Below, one piece after another: positions 1 through 5,818 of a stretch of 7,076 nt of DNA (position 1 is the stretch's first letter; each line of letters begins with the position of its first letter). Under the pieces are notes generated by a model. That model saw only the letters and a list, made by a program, of their open reading frames with translations. It did not search any database and was not told the origin of the DNA. The DNA comes from Candidatus Bathyarchaeota archaeon (lineage in GTDB: Archaea > Thermoproteota > Bathyarchaeia > 40CM-2-53-6), in NCBI GenBank assembly GCA_005888675.1, contig VBBA01000022.1:1-7076 (forward strand), given 5' to 3'. Position numbers and translations under genes: made by a program.

Positions 1-120
1 ATACTGGAGGCTGGCGAAAAGGTGATCGAGAGGATTAAAAGGCTCGTTATTGAGAGGACGAAGCCTGGCGATACCATAATTGTTGCCGGAATCGGCAACA
101 CTATAGGCATTGGCCAGTAG
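1..120 (+). CDS. 3' end of an unrecognised gene (5' truncated by window edge)
   Basis: Frame 1 is open from the first base to a TAG at 118-120 and gives 39 residues. It begins with a charged helix-like stretch (EKVIERIKRLVIERTK) and ends in a hydrophobic, glycine-rich strand (PGDTIIVAGIGNTIGIGQ). The PGDT-IIVAG-G pattern resembles the closing beta strand of a nucleotide-binding or Mur-ligase-like C-terminal domain, but the fragment is too short to assign and I do not name a family. It lies 42 bases upstream of the next plus-strand gene, so the two could be co-transcribed. That it is coding is likely from the composition and the clean stop; its function is unknown. Confidence 0.6.
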   Translation: MLEAGEKVIERIKRLVIERTKPGDTIIVAGIGNTIGIGQ

Positions 121-162
121 AAAGCGTCAAAGGCCCGGCCAAAGATAAGGAAAATAACTGAA

Positions 163-576
163 TTGTCCAAGCCTAGGCAGTCCGCCACAGGATCAGCATT
201 AATCTATCTGGTCGCGATATTCCTTTTCATGGTCGCGATACTTAGTATCAATGTAGGTCTGAACATGTACTTCGCACCGAACAGTGATCTTACGAGTTCG
301 CTCATTTACCTCTCGGTTGGAGTAGTATCGATCGGTCTGGTGGGGATGACGCTTCTGAGAGTTCGGAGAAACTCTTCAATGGCCGGTATCACACCGAAGG
401 TATTGTCGGTCGTTCGCTGTGCTCAGTGCAGTTTCAAACAGATCAAGTCATTCGCCATTGGCGACTATGTTTTCAAGGCTGAAGGCCGCTGCAGCCAATG
501 CGGCAACGAGTCTCTATTCATCAATGGCATATACGCTGATGATCTACGCAGGCGACCTAACGTGCTAACTGGCTAG
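163..576 (+). CDS. Two-TM membrane protein with C-terminal zinc ribbon, function unknown
   Basis: This 137-residue protein starts at a TTG. The first internal ATG (residue 23) would cut into the first membrane helix, so the TTG is preferred although no strong Shine-Dalgarno precedes it. Two hydrophobic segments, about residues 12-32 and 45-66, are followed by a basic RVRR stretch, which places the C-terminal half in the cytoplasm by the positive-inside rule. That half carries two CxxC knuckles, C86/C89 and C110/C113, spaced as in a zinc ribbon. Such small membrane-anchored zinc-ribbon proteins are common in archaea and mostly uncharacterised. The ribbon could bind nucleic acid or protein, or be purely structural. 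Its last 12 bases overlap the 3' end of the convergent map gene. Confidence 0.75.
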   Translation: MSKPRQSATGSALIYLVAIFLFMVAILSINVGLNMYFAPNSDLTSSLIYLSVGVVSIGLVGMTLLRVRRNSSMAGITPKVLSVVRCAQCSFKQIKSFAIGDYVFKAEGRCSQCGNESLFINGIYADDLRRRPNVLTG

Positions 577-1485
577 CGTGCCCGTTAGGACTCTCGAACC
601 ATCCCTTTCAACAAGAACTGTATGCTCCGCCTGAGCTACTGGTTTTCCCGATTCCTCAACCAATACCCGATACGCACCCACACATCGATTCTGTACCAGC
701 GTGTCCAAACTGCTCAATATCACATCGGGTGGAAACTTGTCTTGGAGCCATCGTGCTGCAAACGGAAGTGTTGCGAATCTTTCCTTTATGAGAGAAAGAA
801 CCTTCTTCGGTGCTTCTTCCCTAACTCCTTTTGTCTTGACAAAACGATAGATGTATGCATGAGAGTCGTCCCTAACGCTCCCCTTTGCGTCGGCGAAGGT
901 TACGAACGGTTCGATCGCATAGACCTCTCCCTCAATAATTCGCGTGCCATTGAACTCTCCTACGTTGGGCACCGATTTTCCCGCGTGCACTGAGTATCTG
1001 TCAATGCTATGACCCGTTAGGTTCCTGATTGGGCGGTAACCGTATCTTGCAATGGTTGACTGAATAATGCGTCCGACCTCGGAAAGTTTGACACCAGGCC
1101 GGAAGGCGTGTATCGCGTTCGTAAGGGCTTCGTCAGCGGCATGGACGAGCGGCTCGTAGGCCGGTTCGAGACAAACTGATACTGCAGTATCTGTGACGTA
1201 TCCGTTTAGATGGATTCCAAAATCTACCTTTACAATTGATGAAGCTGGAATCGTAAGTTTGTCCCCGGGAGGAGATGTATAGTGTGCGGCCACATCGTTA
1301 ATTCCTATTCCAACTGGAAACGCTGGCTTCCCACCGAGAGCTCGGATGCGAGCCTCTACCGCTTCGCATATCTCTAACGCCGGCTTTCCAGGCTTGACCA
1401 AAGAAGGGACTTCCCCCCTCAGTTTTGAGACCATGCTTCCGGCTTTGTGAAATGACTCCAAGCCTTCTTTATCGAACGTGGTCAT
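565..1485 (-). CDS. map: Methionine aminopeptidase, type II (archaeal)
   Basis: This cytoplasmic metalloprotease removes the initiator methionine from new proteins. The 306-residue length fits archaeal type II enzymes. All five metal ligands of the pita-bread fold are visible: D88 in VKVDFG, D99 in GYVTDT, H159 in NLTGHS, E192 in YAIEPF and E287 in AQAEHT. The conserved H68 (AAHYT) and H167 (VHAGKS) are also present. The type II insertion, a helical subdomain, occupies roughly residues 215-275. The start is ATG, with an AGGA-type Shine-Dalgarno 5-6 bases upstream that overlaps the trpS stop codon. With only 6 bases between the genes, translation is probably coupled to trpS. The protein looks intact and catalytically competent. 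Confidence 0.97.
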   Translation of the reverse strand: MTTFDKEGLESFHKAGSMVSKLRGEVPSLVKPGKPALEICEAVEARIRALGGKPAFPVGIGINDVAAHYTSPPGDKLTIPASSIVKVDFGIHLNGYVTDTAVSVCLEPAYEPLVHAADEALTNAIHAFRPGVKLSEVGRIIQSTIARYGYRPIRNLTGHSIDRYSVHAGKSVPNVGEFNGTRIIEGEVYAIEPFVTFADAKGSVRDDSHAYIYRFVKTKGVREEAPKKVLSLIKERFATLPFAARWLQDKFPPDVILSSLDTLVQNRCVGAYRVLVEESGKPVAQAEHTVLVERDGSRVLTGTLAS

Positions 1486-1491
1486 CGCTTC

Positions 1492-2646
1492 CTAAAGCTT
1501 CTCAAAATCAGTCTTCCACATTTTTTGTGCAAGTATACCGTCGTACTTGAATTGCCTTACCTTGGCCCGGGCCGCTTCTCTTCTATGTCTGTGTTCGTGT
1601 AAGAACCCTATCACTTTCTCCGCGAGAATCTGCTTTAGTTCTCCAGTCAGCAATCGACCGGAACGGTAGTCCTCTCGTGTCTTCTCAAGCTTCGAATCAT
1701 CGGGTTCGAAGAACATGTACAACCATTGGAAGGGGACATCGAGGTCCGGATTGCCGCCTAGCCGCCGATGCTCTTCAACTGTTGCCTGACCACCTGAGAA
1801 AGCATGTTTGTTGATCTTCGTTCGTACCGTCTTATCATCATCGTTGAGATAGATGGCGGTCTCCGGTTTAGAAGAACTCATCTTATCCTGCGTTCCTGTC
1901 AGCGGCGGGAGAAACTTGCTATGTACGGCCGCCGCTTTGAAGTATCCGAGTCCTTCGGCAATATCTCTCTGAATCCTCCAATAAGGATCCTGATCAATTG
2001 CCGATGGAATCAGGCACCGCCGCTTCTCCAAGAGGCTTGGCAGAATCTGTATGCTCGGATAGAATATCATGCCAACGTTTGTTTCGCCAGTGAACCCGAA
2101 AACTGCCTTCGTGAGGTTGTAATTTATCCGTTTTGCGATCTTGAGAATCAATGGGTAAGCGTGTCCAACGAACTCGGTGTCCTGTAGTATGAATGTCCGG
2201 TCCGGGTCGAAACCAGTTGCGATGATATCGAGTATGTTTTCGTCCGCCCAGTGTTGTGTATCCATGTATGCGAGGTTTCTTTTCACCTCGAGGAACTTTT
2301 CATCGTCCGTGATCTGAATGTAGACATTAGTCTTGAACTCGTCCTGGAGTAACTTTGTGAAGTAGAATTGGCCTATGTGGCCAATGTGCATGGGCCCGCT
2401 TGGACCTCGCCCAGTATAGAGGAAGAATCCTCTGCCTTTATCGTAGTCTTTCAGGACTAGGTTCAGGTCTCTATGGGAAAAGAAGATCTTTCTCCGGACG
2501 AGATAGCTTGCGGGTCCCAGAAGCACCTCCAATCGCGTCGCCAACTCGGGACTGATAGGCTGAGTTCCGAATTCCCGAATGAGACGGTCATAATCCACCG
2601 CCCCAGCTACTTCCCATGGGGTTACGACAAACCTCTTGTCCGTCAT
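1492..2646 (-). CDS. trpS: Tryptophanyl-tRNA synthetase (archaeal/eukaryotic type)
   Basis: This class I aminoacyl-tRNA synthetase charges tRNA-Trp using ATP. The 384 residues match archaeal TrpRS length. The HIGH signature is present as GPMHIGH (residues 84-90) and the KMSKS loop as KMSSS (255-259). The Rossmann core also contains the family-typical ITDDEKFL (112-119) and IDQDPYWR (217-224) segments, which line the tryptophan and ATP site. The C-terminal helical anticodon-binding domain follows from about residue 285. The start is ATG with an AGGAAGAGGT purine stretch whose GAGGT lies 11 bases upstream. A weak AT-rich TATA-like element (2711-2725, minus strand) lies about 70 bases upstream, so a promoter separate from LSm is possible. 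It is the first gene of the trpS-map pair. Confidence 0.98.
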   Translation of the reverse strand: MTDKRFVVTPWEVAGAVDYDRLIREFGTQPISPELATRLEVLLGPASYLVRRKIFFSHRDLNLVLKDYDKGRGFFLYTGRGPSGPMHIGHIGQFYFTKLLQDEFKTNVYIQITDDEKFLEVKRNLAYMDTQHWADENILDIIATGFDPDRTFILQDTEFVGHAYPLILKIAKRINYNLTKAVFGFTGETNVGMIFYPSIQILPSLLEKRRCLIPSAIDQDPYWRIQRDIAEGLGYFKAAAVHSKFLPPLTGTQDKMSSSKPETAIYLNDDDKTVRTKINKHAFSGGQATVEEHRRLGGNPDLDVPFQWLYMFFEPDDSKLEKTREDYRSGRLLTGELKQILAEKVIGFLHEHRHRREAARAKVRQFKYDGILAQKMWKTDFEKL

Positions 2647-2806
2647 CCCTATCTTAGACCTCTTCCTGTGACCCTACCACGCCTCGTGCCGGAGGAAGGA
2701 ATCAGACACTCTGAAAATAAAGATGATGACTGACCGGCATCTGACGTAGAAAATGCTAGATTCTGTAGGGAGTCAGTCTTCAGCAGAAATCGAGATGGTT
2801 GATCAG

Positions 2807-3046
2807 CTATTGACCAGGGGGGTTTACGCAAATATAGAGGACATTACTTCCTCGGACGATAAGGCTTCCAAAGTTCGTTGCTGGGTCCCCGCCTCGGTAT
2901 TCACGTGCCCCGTCGAGGATGATGTTCATGTGACTGTCGCAGTCTATCATCTTGCCGCGATATTCGCAATCATTCTTCAGTCGGACGGCAACGTCTCCGT
3001 TCAGTTTTCTCACTAGAAGATTCAGCGGCTTCCTAGAGGGTTCCAA
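2807..3046 (-). CDS. Sm-like (LSm/SmAP) RNA-binding protein
   Basis: This 79-residue protein is a single Sm fold. Archaeal SmAPs form homo-heptameric rings that bind U-rich RNA and associate with tRNA and RNA-processing factors. The Sm1 motif spans about residues 18-50, with LKNDCEYRGKMIDCDSHMNI including the conserved G31 and the D-HMN RNA-binding loop. Sm2 is at residues 61-73 with RGSNVLYI, matching the usual IRGxNVxYI. The start is a TTG. The reading frame stays open for 22 more codons upstream, to a TAA near 3113, but contains no ATG, GTG or other TTG. The TTG is therefore the only standard start, and it places the KPLNLL helix correctly near the N-terminus. A TATA box lies at 3096-3105. 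The gene lies 160 bases upstream of trpS. Confidence 0.95.
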   Translation of the reverse strand: MEPSRKPLNLLVRKLNGDVAVRLKNDCEYRGKMIDCDSHMNIILDGAREYRGGDPATNFGSLIVRGSNVLYICVNPPGQ

Positions 3047-3095
3047 GACGGCTTCTTGAACCTGCTGCTTCGACTTGTCCCTAAAAGACTTTTTG

Positions 3096-3105
3096 CAATT
3101 TATAG
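3096..3105 (-). promoter_or_regulatory. TATA box for the LSm gene
   Basis: On the minus strand this reads CTATAAATTG, a good archaeal TATA element. Transcription about 26-28 bases downstream would start near 3073 and leave a leader of about 27 bases before the TTG start of LSm at 3046. The box sits just after the stop codon of the upstream zinc-finger gene, so LSm can be expressed independently of the methyltransferase pair. The element is seen in the sequence; its use is inferred from spacing. Confidence 0.5.
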
Positions 3106-3112
3106 CCGCCGA

Positions 3113-3253
3113 TTATTCTTCGTCAGTAGAGGAGTTCTTCGCGGCCATCTTCTGTTCGTGTTGCTCGCGTCTAAACTCCGACTTGAGTTTCCCACATCTC
3201 ATGCATCTGGCCATCTGCCCTCTTCCACGCCACTGGTGTGAACACCCTGACAT
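3113..3253 (-). CDS. Small zinc-finger protein, 46 aa
   Basis: An ATG at 3251-3253 opens a 46-codon frame ending in TAA. It begins MSGCSHQWRGRGQ and continues ARCMRCGKLKSEFRRE, then a hydrophilic, acidic tail ending STDEE. C4, H6, C17 and C20 form a C-x-H-x10-C-x2-C set that could hold one zinc. The pattern CxHxW followed by RCxxCGxxK recurs in many tiny archaeal and phage zinc-knuckle proteins. A GAGGG Shine-Dalgarno (3260-3264) sits 6 bases before the ATG. The start is 23 bases after the methyltransferase stop, so the two probably form an operon. A role as a zinc partner of the methyltransferase, by loose analogy with Trm112, is only a guess, because it lacks the two CxxC pairs typical of Trm112. 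Coding status is well supported; function is unknown. Confidence 0.8.
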   Translation of the reverse strand: MSGCSHQWRGRGQMARCMRCGKLKSEFRREQHEQKMAAKNSSTDEE

Positions 3254-3259
3254 TATCTT

Positions 3260-3264
3260 CCCTC
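3260..3264 (-). promoter_or_regulatory. Shine-Dalgarno of the 46-aa zinc-finger gene
   Basis: GAGGG on the minus strand, 6 bases before the ATG at 3251-3253. It decides the start of this short gene and is one of the clearest ribosome binding sites in the window. Confidence 0.6.
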
Positions 3265-3276
3265 GTTCATTCCGCT

Positions 3277-3897
3277 CTACTCGTTCTTAAGCATAGGCCT
3301 ACCACTTTTTGACAGAACAAACAAGGTTTCCCGAGTTGAAAGCGGGCTTTGGTCAAGGAGTGTCAGCCCCGGAAACTCGGCGAGCTGTGAACCATCGGGA
3401 TTGATCACGCTGAGAAGAACGTTCGCATCATATCTCGCGACCCTCGCAATCTCAGAGGCTAACACCTCGATATTGCCGCTTTCTGATAGAGAGATTGATA
3501 CTACGCAATCTGCAACTCTATCTCGAAACGGTAGATGCCTGGCGTCTCCCCGAACAAGACTTGCTCCCCCCTCCAAGACATATCTTGCCTTCTCCAACAT
3601 TCCAGGAGAAAAATCGAGTCCCACCCGAAGTCTGGATCGGTGACGGACTTTCGAGAGCAGCACTCCGTCCCCACATCCAATGTCTACAAAAACATCGTAC
3701 TCCCGTTTCCCCATTCTCTCGAGGAGCTTCCCATGCTTCATCGCCTGCTCTGGACCATAGAGCATGCTGTAACTTTTTGACAGTCGATCGTAGTATTCCC
3801 GAACTTCACGCGGGCGCAGTGCCGGCAACCTATGCTGATATATCCTTAACGGTCTCCACTCTAATACTATTCGCCCATCAGGAACATGGCCGATCAC
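3277..3897 (-). CDS. Class I SAM-dependent methyltransferase, substrate unknown
   Basis: The Rossmann-fold methyltransferase core is clear. Motif I is VDIGCGDG (residues 71-78), the acidic end of beta 2 is D95 in VGLDFSPGML, motif II is GDARHLPF (118-125) and the beta 4 region is ADCVVSISLSES (129-140). A conserved N-terminal helix, EYYDRLSKSYSMLYG (34-48), is typical of a broad archaeal methyltransferase group. The motif IV region lacks an NPPY or DPPY signature, so amino-group methylation of a base is not indicated. The 206-residue frame starts at GTG 3897. A TTG at 3826-3828 would give 182 residues and still keep the conserved helix; a TATA-like box lies inside the longer form, so the start is uncertain. 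It probably shares a transcript with the 46-aa zinc-finger gene downstream, and is divergent from nucS. Confidence 0.9.
   Translation of the reverse strand: MIGHVPDGRIVLEWRPLRIYQHRLPALRPREVREYYDRLSKSYSMLYGPEQAMKHGKLLERMGKREYDVFVDIGCGDGVLLSKVRHRSRLRVGLDFSPGMLEKARYVLEGGASLVRGDARHLPFRDRVADCVVSISLSESGNIEVLASEIARVARYDANVLLSVINPDGSQLAEFPGLTLLDQSPLSTRETLFVLSKSGRPMLKNE
3836..3845 (-). promoter_or_regulatory. TATA-like box inside the 5' end of the methyltransferase frame
   Basis: The minus strand reads GGATATATCA, a plausible TATA element. If used, transcription would begin near 3814, which is downstream of both the GTG (3897) and the TTG (3828) start candidates. The first in-frame ATG after that is residue 45 of the long form, which would remove much of the conserved EYYDRLSKSY helix. 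It may therefore be a chance match, or may drive an internal transcript for the zinc-finger gene. Confidence 0.25.
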
Positions 3898-3968
3898 CTT
3901 TGACCATTCTCAACTCTCCATCTCTAAAGGACGCTCAAGATACCTTGGTAAAGTCTCTCGAATCCCGC

Positions 3969-4676
3969 ATGATCATCGTGATCGTAGCTTCTTGTGAAGT
4001 TCATTATTCCGGTCGGACAGGCAGTCATCTAGGGGAAGGTGAAAGGTTGATCATTATCAAAGAAGACGGATGCCTACTGATCCATCGATCGACTGATTAT
4101 CGGCCGGTGAATTGGCAACCTGGCGGTGGTATCGTCCAGGCGCATCTCTCTAAGGATCGACTCCTTGTCAGAGCTGTCCGAACGAACCCTCTAGAGAGTC
4201 TTAACATTTCGATAAGTAAAATTGGTCTCTTGACAAATTTCCGATTGCTCGATGAAGCAGAGTTTCATCTCCACGCTAGCGAGGAAGATATGCAGAAAGC
4301 CATAGTATTGCAGCCCAGTATCATTGAGGCTGGCTTGGAAGTCATCGAATATGAAAGACGCGTGGAACCTGGCTTCGTCGACATCTACGGAGTAGACCGC
4401 AAAGGAAATGCTGTTGTTATTGAGATAAAGAAGGATCCCGCGGGAGTGTCGGCCGTAAAGCAACTCGCCGAGTATCTGAAATACATTCAGCCGAGGCCGG
4501 GAAGGAAACTCCGCCCCATGATCGTCGCTCCGGGCCTTGCAAAGGGCGCTCAGACGTTACTTTCAAAGATGGGGTTCGAATACAAGCAGTTAAGCCTCCA
4601 GAAGTGTGCGGAGGTTCTCCGAAGACAGGCGATTTCTGAGCGGCAACAAGTGCTCAAGGGCTGGTTGAAGGAATAG
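3969..4676 (+). CDS. nucS: NucS/EndoMS mismatch-specific endonuclease
   Basis: NucS/EndoMS cuts both DNA strands at mismatched bases and provides mismatch repair in many archaea and Actinobacteria lacking MutS/MutL. The 235-residue protein has the N-terminal dimerisation/DNA-binding domain (about 1-105: VIVASCEVHYSGR, LLIHR, YRPVNWQP) and a C-terminal RecB-like nuclease domain. The catalytic set D138 (GFVDIY), E152 and K154 (VIEIKK) is present, followed by AGVSAVKQLAEYLKYI with Q165. The frame is open for 158 codons further upstream, but that part is antisense to the methyltransferase. ATG 3969 is chosen because MIIVIVASCEV aligns with the usual family N-terminus; a TTG at 3945 is possible. 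No Shine-Dalgarno is visible, so the mRNA may be leaderless. The C-terminus QQVLKGWL resembles a PCNA-interacting box. Confidence 0.95.
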   Translation: MIIVIVASCEVHYSGRTGSHLGEGERLIIIKEDGCLLIHRSTDYRPVNWQPGGGIVQAHLSKDRLLVRAVRTNPLESLNISISKIGLLTNFRLLDEAEFHLHASEEDMQKAIVLQPSIIEAGLEVIEYERRVEPGFVDIYGVDRKGNAVVIEIKKDPAGVSAVKQLAEYLKYIQPRPGRKLRPMIVAPGLAKGAQTLLSKMGFEYKQLSLQKCAEVLRRQAISERQQVLKGWLKE

Positions 4677-4688
4677 GGATGGTTTGTG

Positions 4689-4961
4689 TTATTCGGCTCT
4701 TGCAAGTCTTTCAAGTCGTGCTGGACCTATCGCCGCGATGAACAACAATACTCCAAGGACGAAGAGTTGAAGGCTGATAGCTAAGGAGACCGGCACGGAT
4801 ATTCTAAGCCTTCCAAAAAGGGTTTGGTTGATGTATGCTGGTAACACCATTAGCATTCCACCAGCAACAATTGCAACGATTCTGAGAGCTATCCGGATCT
4901 CTTCCCTGCCAACTCCGATGGATTCCAATTTCCGATCGTCTCGTCTTTGATAGACTGGCAA
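4689..4961 (-). CDS. Small two-TM membrane protein, function unknown
   Basis: The frame encodes 90 residues with two clear membrane helices, about residues 26-44 (LRIVAIVAGGMLMVLPA) and 57-80 (PVSLAISLQLFVLGVLLFIAAI). They are joined by a short loop containing FGRLR, and both ends are charged. I do not recognise the family. The long form starts at TTG 4961. A second TTG at 4926-4928 (residue 12) fits better with the TATA-like box at 4971-4980, because transcription should start near 4949. It follows trmI by 37 bases on the same strand and may be read from the trmI transcript, from its own promoter, or both. Its 3' end faces that of nucS across 12 bases. Confidence 0.7.
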   Translation of the reverse strand: MPVYQRRDDRKLESIGVGREEIRIALRIVAIVAGGMLMVLPAYINQTLFGRLRISVPVSLAISLQLFVLGVLLFIAAIGPARLERLARAE

Positions 4962-4970
4962 GGATTCCCA

Positions 4971-4980
4971 GTATATAGAT
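4971..4980 (-). promoter_or_regulatory. TATA-like box upstream of the small membrane protein
   Basis: The minus strand reads ATCTATATAC in the 37-base gap after trmI. The expected transcription start near 4949 lies inside the long version of the downstream frame. That favours the second TTG (4928) as the true start, with a leader of about 21 bases. Seen in sequence; usage inferred. Confidence 0.4.
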
Positions 4981-4998
4981 AATTAGCCCGCGAGCATT

Positions 4999-5781
4999 CT
5001 ACCTGATTGGAGGCTCGTTAAGCATCTTTCTCGCGATGGTTATGTAGGCCGTATGGCCGATCATTCTCGTCTCTGGTCTTACCTTACCTGTCTCTCCTCT
5101 GATTTCACGAAGCATCAGCTCAACACTCTCAACAACAAGAAGGCCACTCTCACGAAGGCTAGCCACTAGCTTTTCGAGCTGGTTGGTCGTTGGAGTAAAG
5201 GCTGCCAGCATTCCTCCCGGCATCAAAGCGCGGTAAGCGGAACCTGACATTTTCCATGGATCGCCCAGGTCCACAACAACTGCAGTAACGTTCTTCTCAT
5301 CAAAACCTTCTGAAGGGTCCTTCAGATGTTGTGTAATCGCGTCACCGAGTCCCGTCTTCGCAATGTTGGCCTTTGCAGCTTCAGCAAACTCTGGCCTCAT
5401 CTCGTAGGTATGTACATGCCCGTCTGGCCAGACTGCCTGCGCTATTGAGACTGTCATTGCTCCGCTTCCTGTGCCGACTTCTAAAACTGTGTCTCCGGGT
5501 CTCAGTCCTAACTGGTAGACGGCGTAGGCGATGTCTTTTGGATAAAGGATCTGTGTTGGTCGGTCGAAGCTTTGGACCATGTCAATTATTCTTGGCTTGA
5601 ATACTGACAATGTCAAGCCCTTACTCGTCTTGATGATGTCACCGTATCTCATGCCAAGAAGCTTGTCAAGATCTACGTATCCTTTGTGGGTATGGAACCT
5701 CTGTTTGGATGCTGTGGTTATCCACTGCCTCCTAGTGTCTTGATAGAGCAGGATGTGACTTCCTTCTTTGATCTCCGACAA
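4999..5781 (-). CDS. trmI: tRNA (adenine-57/58-N1)-methyltransferase TrmI
   Basis: TrmI methylates N1 of A58, and in some archaea also A57, in the T-loop of tRNAs, stabilising the elbow. The 260-residue length is typical. A small N-terminal beta domain (about 1-65, with the family-like KQRFHTHKGYVDLDKLLG and GDIIKTSKG) precedes the Rossmann methyltransferase domain. Landmarks are YPKD (80-83), motif I EVGTGSGAMT (101-110), E127 in YEMRPEF binding the SAM ribose, and D171 in VVVDLGDPW. The latter replaces the more usual DLPxPW. The C-terminal RPETRMIGHTAYITIARK (235-252) is a strong family signature. The start is TTG; no ATG or GTG fits the expected N-terminus. It lies 37 bases after the PH-like membrane protein gene and may share its transcript. 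Confidence 0.96.
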   Translation of the reverse strand: MSEIKEGSHILLYQDTRRQWITTASKQRFHTHKGYVDLDKLLGMRYGDIIKTSKGLTLSVFKPRIIDMVQSFDRPTQILYPKDIAYAVYQLGLRPGDTVLEVGTGSGAMTVSIAQAVWPDGHVHTYEMRPEFAEAAKANIAKTGLGDAITQHLKDPSEGFDEKNVTAVVVDLGDPWKMSGSAYRALMPGGMLAAFTPTTNQLEKLVASLRESGLLVVESVELMLREIRGETGKVRPETRMIGHTAYITIARKMLNEPPIR

Positions 5782-5818
5782 TATTCTGTTCGTTTCTAGG
5801 ACTGCGCGGAGATGTGTT

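Noticed and set aside
588..600. tRNA T-loop-like string CTCGAACC
   Set aside because: It lies in the map coding sequence, and no acceptor, D-arm or anticodon arm surrounds it.
622..993. 123-codon plus-strand frame within map
   Set aside because: It is the antisense shadow of the methionine aminopeptidase, whose metal ligands are read on the other strand.
2649..2831. 60-codon minus-strand frame between LSm and trpS
   Set aside because: It starts at a TTG inside the LSm coding end, has low-complexity Ser/Arg composition, no Shine-Dalgarno and no recognisable domain. It is more likely the trpS leader and promoter region.
3495..3968. 158-codon plus-strand open extension in frame with nucS
   Set aside because: It lies antisense to the methyltransferase, whose SAM-binding motifs are unmistakable, and the extension has no domain. 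The NucS N-terminus aligns at ATG 3969.
4191..4463. 90-codon minus-strand frame within nucS
   Set aside because: It is antisense to the NucS linker and catalytic region, and has no independent start signal or domain.
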